Origin: VRUE01 sp963747765
GTDB lineage: Bacteria; Actinomycetota; Thermoleophilia; Solirubrobacterales; 70-9
NCBI GenBank assembly: GCA_963747765.1
Contig: CAVVGH010000008.1
Location: 62,001 to 126,000, forward strand
Reading direction: 5' to 3'
Length of the DNA: 64,000 nucleotides
A model generated the notes under the pieces. It worked only from the letters and a program-made list of their open reading frames with translations. It had not been told where the DNA came from and searched no databases. The position numbers were made by a program, and so were the translations under genes. Positions 60,292-64,000 of the stretch are shown one piece after another. Numbering within the stretch: position 1 is the stretch's first letter; every line of letters starts with the position of its first letter.

Positions 60292-61419
60292 ATGCACGAC
60301 GCAAAACCTCTCAAACAAGGAAAACCCCTTCTCGATCAGGCAATTGCCTGGCTTGAGAATCGGCTCCCCGATAGCTGGAGCATAGAAAGGCTTGCTGACC
60401 AAAATCTAGACTCGAATCGTCCGCAAGTCGATTCAAAAATCAGACTCAACGGCCCATTTGGGACCAGCGCCGCTATCGCCACCGAGGAAAAGGAATCCAT
60501 CTCGCCGCGGCTTGTGCTTGATCGCCTACTTCCTCAAGTGCAAGCCGCACGGAGGATGGGTGCCCCCCTTCCACTTCTCATCATCGCTCCCTGGCTGAGT
60601 GGGAAGACGCAAGAACTGCTCGCTGAGAATGGGATCGGCTACATCGATCTGACCGGAAATGCCCTGCTCCAGGTCGACAACCCACCGCTCTTTCTTCAGA
60701 CGACCGGCTCGGAGCGCAATCCCACTCCGAAGAAGCGTGGCAAGGCTCAACTGCGGGGTCCCAAAGCCGCGCGATTGATCAGGCTGCTGACCGACGTCAA
60801 TCCTCCTTACAAGCTTGGCGACATCGCCAAGGCCGCCCAACTTGCCCCGGGCTATGTCTCACGTCTGCTTGACACGCTCTACGACGAGGCCCTAATCGAG
60901 CGGGTCCCGCGCGGACCAGTAGAGAGAGTTGACCTCGCGGGACTGATCCGCCGCTGGGCCAACTCGTATGACGTGCTCAGGACGAATCGTGCCGGATTCT
61001 TCATCTCGCCCGCGGGGATCAATGCAGCCCTCAAGGAACTCTCCAGCTATCCGAGCGAGGAGCCCCGCTTCGCACTCACCGGTTCCCTGGCCGCGGTTCA
61101 ACTAGCGCCCGTGGCCGCGCCAGCGCTACTCCTCGCCTACTGCGATAACGCCGAGGGACTCGTGCGCGATCTTGGACTGCTGCCCGCAAGCGAGGGCGCC
61201 AACGTGATTCTGCTCGAGCCCTTTGACTCTGTCGTCTGGCGCCGCAACACGACAGAGTCCGGACTGCGCTTCGTAGCCCCCGCGCAGGTCGCGGTCGATT
61301 GCCTCACTGGAACCGGCAGGATGCCGGCCGAGGGGGAGGCCGTCCTGGACTGGATGGCCGATAACGAGAAAGCTTGGCGGCTTCGTGAGATCCCGGATCC
61401 GGATCTCGAGCGGCAGTGA
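60292..61419 (+). CDS. AbiEi-like winged-helix protein, orphan
   Basis: 375 residues. LLIIAPWLSGKTQELLAENG then IGYIDLTGNALLQVDNPPLF and LRGPKAARLIRLLTDVNPPY match a family of actinobacterial proteins annotated as type IV AbiEi-type antitoxin/transcriptional regulators; a winged helix follows (KLGDIAKAAQLAPGYVSRLL) and an acidic C-terminus (GEAVLDWMADNEKAW). No AbiEii nucleotidyltransferase lies next to it. GC is clearly lower, especially at the 5' end. Role is uncertain: repressor, antitoxin or defence component. Confidence 0.75.
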   Translation: MHDAKPLKQGKPLLDQAIAWLENRLPDSWSIERLADQNLDSNRPQVDSKIRLNGPFGTSAAIATEEKESISPRLVLDRLLPQVQAARRMGAPLPLLIIAPWLSGKTQELLAENGIGYIDLTGNALLQVDNPPLFLQTTGSERNPTPKKRGKAQLRGPKAARLIRLLTDVNPPYKLGDIAKAAQLAPGYVSRLLDTLYDEALIERVPRGPVERVDLAGLIRRWANSYDVLRTNRAGFFISPAGINAALKELSSYPSEEPRFALTGSLAAVQLAPVAAPALLLAYCDNAEGLVRDLGLLPASEGANVILLEPFDSVVWRRNTTESGLRFVAPAQVAVDCLTGTGRMPAEGEAVLDWMADNEKAWRLREIPDPDLERQ

Positions 61420-61763
61420 CCGATATGTGACCACCTTCGGGCTGATGCCAACAGTCTGCCCGTCTCCGACTACACGATCGATGGCGATCTCACGCTTGAC
61501 CCCGTCGTTCTGCTCGATGAGCCGGTACTGGCGGCGGAGAGGCACGGTTCGGCGAGCTCGAGGGGGTTCTCGCTGGCGGCTGGTCAGAGCGCGCTGATTC
61601 CGCCCTCGAGCCGTGCTCTTCGTTCGCACTGAGCCGTCGGAACTTCGACACGACGTTCATCTACGTCCACCTGCGATCGCAGCGGCGTGTGGCGAGACTT
61701 CGATGTGGGCCGCGGCCTATTGCGGGTAGCGGAAATAGGACGAGCGATCGAAGGGAGGCAGCC
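61420..61763 (+). other. 344-bp gap with an open stretch, no assigned gene
   Basis: In the frame of the upstream gene the sequence stays open for 67 codons after the stop (DHLRADANSLPVSDYTIDGD, then LTLDPVVLLDEPVLAAER, to TGA near 61632). It has fair codon use but no start codon and no recognised family. The rest up to 61763 appears non-coding. Confidence 0.35.
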
Positions 61764-62544
61764 ATGCCCGAGCCAGTCACGAAGCCGAAGGCCGCGGACG
61801 CCGGTCAGAGGATCCGAGTCGAGCCCTGCGCGAAGCGCGTGCGCGCCTTCGTGGGCGGCACGGTGGTGGCCGACAGCACTCGCCCGCTGCTCGTCTGGGA
61901 GGTCCCGTGCTTCCCGACCTACTACTTCCCCGCCGAGGACGTGCGCACCGACCTGCTGGAACCCGACGGCGAGGTCGACCACTCCCCCGAGCGCGGCAAC
62001 GCCGAGGCCTGCACGGTGCGGGCCGGCGGTCGGGCAGCCCGCGGGGCCGCCCTGCGCTACGAGGACCCGCCCCCGGCCGAGCTGCGCGAGACGGTGCGGC
62101 TCGACTGGGACGCGATGGACGCCTGGTTCGATGGAGGACGAGCAGGTCTTCACCCACCCACGCGACCCCTACACGCGGGTCGACATCCTCGCCAGCTCGC
62201 GCCATCTGCGGGTCGAGGTGGAGGGCGAGACGGTGGCCGAGTCGACGAGCCCGCGGCTGCTCTTCGAGACCGGCCTGCCGGTCCGCTTCTACCTGCCCAA
62301 GACGCACGTGCGAATGGAGCTGCTGAGCGCCACCGGCACGGTCACCCACTGCCCCTACAAGGGCGATGCGGGATGGTGGTCGGTGCGCGCCGGCGACCGG
62401 CTCCACGAGGACCTCGCCTGGTCCTACCGCACCCCGCTGCCGGAGTGCGCGAGGATCGCCGGCCTCGTCGCCTTCCTCGACGAGAGGGTGGATGTCTACG
62501 TCGACGGCGTGCGGCGCGAGCGGCCCGTCACGAAATTCGACTGA
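61764..62544 (+). pseudogene. DUF427 protein (two domains), one frameshift
   Basis: From ATG 61764 (after GGGAGGCA) the first DUF427 domain reads RIRVEPCAKRVRAFVGGTVV and TRPLLVWEVPCFPTYYFPAE; near 62128 a single T seems inserted and the frame changes to MEDEQVFTHPRDPYTRVDIL, then the second DUF427 domain VAESTSPRLLFETGLPVRFY and HCPYKGDAGWWSVRAG, ending at TGA 62542. With the base removed a protein of about 259 residues results. DUF427 is widespread in actinobacteria; function unknown. Confidence 0.8.
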
Positions 62545-62714
62545 CGCAGCTCGAGACGGGGGCGGTCAGCGGAAGCGGGTAGACCGGTTATGGAGAAAAT
62601 TACCTGTCCAACCCCGATTTTTTGCCGAAAGAAACCCAAGTTTCGACGATTTCACGATTCAAGGGCGTGCCTGGCAGTGTCGATGAGGAGCCTGTGATGA
62701 CTCTGCCAGTGCTT

Positions 62715-62796
62715 CGGTGCTCAAAAGGCAAACCCGCCGCGAGGCGGGGGCGCAAAGCTGTCGGGGCTCCTTCGGGAGTCGGCCGGGCTACCACCG
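62715..62796 (+). promoter_or_regulatory. Cyclic-di-GMP-I (GEMM) riboswitch
   Basis: P1 CGGTG (62715-62719) pairs with CACCG (62792-62796). The conserved core is AAGGCAAACC, a P2 stem capped by a GCGA tetraloop, then GGGCGCAAAGC, a P3 stem CTCC-TTCG-GGAG, and GGCCGGGCTACC. This matches the GEMM-I consensus element by element. By my alignment the base that separates c-di-GMP from cGAMP binders is G, the c-di-GMP form. It lies 73 nt upstream of the pilin ATG, whose ribosome site is AGGAGGT. Confidence 0.88.
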
Positions 62797-62869
62797 GGGT
62801 CGACAGACACCACGTGGCTTCACGCGACGGGGCTCTGGCGCAAACGATTAGGACCACAGGAGGTCTCTA

Positions 62870-63360
62870 ATGTTTCTCCAGAATCTCCGGGCCAAGGTTG
62901 GCGCCCGGCTCAACGGCGACAGCGAGGCCGGCTTCACGCTGATCGAGCTCCTCGTCGTGATGCTCATCCTCGGAATCCTGGCCGCGATCGCGCTGCCCGC
63001 CTTCTTCAACCAGAAGGAAAAGGCCGGCGACGCCAAGGCCAAGGAGTACGTCCACAGCGCACAGGTTGCGATGGAGACGTGCGTCGACCGACCACAACGG
63101 CAGTTACGCCGAATGCGACAAGGCGGAACTCGAAAGCAATCGAGCCGACGCTGAGCAACGCAGACATTCAACGGTCAGCCGACAGTCGCTACACATGAAG
63201 AAAGCAAATACAAAATCACCATGCTGGGCTCCAAATCGACGCAGGAATTCTGGGTCGAAAACGACGGTGGCAGTCTCTACCTTCGAATGTAACGAAGCGG
63301 GCGTCGGCGGTTGTCCGCAACGCGGCCGAAGCCGGCAAACCGGGCAACTGGGGCGAATAG
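62870..63360 (+). pseudogene. Type IV pilin (major-pilin-like), multiple frameshifts
   Basis: N-terminus is a textbook prepilin: a short basic leader ending SEAG, then FTLIELLVVMLILGILAAIA, with Phe at +1 and Glu at +5, and PAFFNQKEKAGDAKAKEYVH. After VAMETC near 63080 an extra T shifts the frame: the next frame gives DHNGSYAECDKAELES, then another IEPTLSN and another YKITMLGSKSTQEFWVENDG; a final GKPGNWGE ends at TAG 63358. The tail with a Cys pair (CNEAGVGGC) is typical of actinobacterial pilins. Expression is likely controlled by the upstream riboswitch. Confidence 0.82.
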
Positions 63361-63401
63361 CCTAACCCCATCGCTTTGGCCTAGCCAAGCGTGAAGTTGC
63401 C

Positions 63402-63428
63402 GAGGGGCGGGCCTTGTGCCCGCCCCTC
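63402..63428. terminator. GC hairpin after the pilin gene
   Basis: GAGGGGCGGGC (63402-63412) and GCCCGCCCCTC (63418-63428) form an 11-bp perfect stem with loop CTTGT. No U-run follows. A smaller stem GCTTTGGC-CTA-GCCAAGC precedes it at 63373. Confidence 0.7.
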
Positions 63429-63509
63429 GTGCAATGGGCGCGCTTCGCACCTCGTCCAGGTGCCGCGGCTCGGCTAAACGAATGACCGATCGCAGCCGAT
63501 AGAGGAACG

Positions 63510-64000
63510 ATGCCGGCCAACCAGCCGACACCCCCTGCACGCGCCGCCCGCAAGGCGGTTCCGCGGAACCGCCTTGGCCGCGCTGCTCTGCGGCCGCCTT
63601 TGCGGCCGTCTTGTGCCCTGGGCGCTCGGGCCGTCGGCCGCCGGCGCAGCGCCCGCGACCTACGACGGCATCTCCGCCGACGGCGAGATCGCCGTCTTCA
63701 GCACGACCGAGCAGCTCGTGCCCGGCGACACCGACAACCAGGCCGACGTCTACGAGCGCTCCTACGACGCGGCGCTCGAAACCTACGTGACCCGGGAGGT
63801 CTCGATCGGGCCGACCGGCGGCAACGACGCCTCCCGCGCCCAGTACCGCGGCATCTCCGCCGACGGGAGCAGGGTCTTCTTCTCGACCCGGGAGGCGCTC
63901 GTCGCGCGACGACCAGACCGACAAGGAAGACCTCTACATGCGCGACCTGAGCACCAACACGACGACGCTCGTCTCCCAGGGCGCCGCCGGCTGCCAGGCG
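63510..64000 (+). CDS. TolB-like beta-propeller protein, 3' truncated, frameshifted
   Basis: After an Arg/Ala-rich start (MPANQPTPPARAARK) the reading frame changes near 63560, giving a signal-peptide-like region (LAALLCGRLC, ALGPSAAGAAPA) and then YDGISADGEIAVFSTTEQLV, DTDNQADVYERSYD, RGISADGSRVFFSTREALV. Another change near 63905 leads to DDQTDKEDLYMRDLSTNTTT, open to the window end. The repeats (ISADG...VFFST...D.DVY.RD) are those of WD40-like/TolB propeller proteins common in Solirubrobacterales, probably secreted. Confidence 0.7.

Noticed and set aside
61126..61629. Minus-strand frame as a possible AbiEii partner
   Set aside because: No nucleotidyltransferase GS...D-D motif; it overlaps the AbiEi-like gene antisense.

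Overview
The window looks like chromosome from a high-GC actinobacterium, most likely class Thermoleophilia (Solirubrobacterales-like), probably a metagenome-assembled genome. The pointers are GC near 70 %, F420-type oxidoreductases (LLM family and Ddn-like), ergothioneine genes egtB and egtD, a three-part proton-translocating transhydrogenase, a DUF5679 zinc-ribbon protein and a type IV pilus locus. The taxonomic call is inference; no rRNA or tRNA gene is visible.

Layout. 0-15.6 kb is housekeeping and transport: a truncated C40 peptidase, an MBL/rhodanese protein divergent from acetyl-CoA synthetase, an ion channel with an odd pore, MarR-MFS, a DUF318/ArsP-like permease, an MTA/SAH deaminase plus nucleoside phosphorylase pair, an HD hydrolase, a PAS-MBL pair and a thiolase. 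16-26 kb holds a crotonase, a PaaI thioesterase, an HD-GYP phosphodiesterase, a P-type ATPase, an LLM oxidoreductase and pntAA-pntAB-pntB. 26.6-36.6 kb holds a prepilin-like/Vps62-like protein, a purD-like gene of foreign look, egtB-egtD, a MocR regulator, a YihY protein and the principal sigma factor. 36.7-51 kb is accessory: PIN and GIY-YIG relics, a ParE-type and a RES-type toxin-antitoxin pair, three divergent marR/cupin cassettes, and a LuxR/AAA regulator divergent from an FAD oxidoreductase, both riddled with frameshifts. 51-64 kb is a type IV pilus locus (PilT, PilX-like, a membrane-anchored thioredoxin-fold candidate, PilB, PilT, PilC, pilin) interrupted by a Fic gene and a lower-GC AbiEi-like gene. 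A class I cyclic-di-GMP riboswitch sits before the pilin gene.

The most unusual signal is non-coding. A composite repeat of up to about 570 bp recurs between genes, complete or partial, in both orientations. Its modules keep a fixed order: a GC-rich left end; a short segment reading CGAAACGAACCC; a hairpin with an 18-bp stem and 13-nt loop (six copies); a 47-nt imperfect palindrome, usually two copies exactly 70 nt apart (nine copies); and a shared right end. Many short tandem duplications (24, 26, 35, 44 and 57 bp) and a 30-bp perfect inverted repeat also lie between genes.

Working links: the HD-GYP protein and the riboswitch connect c-di-GMP to pilus production. The three marR/cupin cassettes look like paralogous stress or ligand switches, two of them with matching TTGAC/GTCAA operator sites. 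Frameshifts cluster at 42-46.6 kb and at several points from 52.7 kb on; local consensus error is at least as likely as gene decay.
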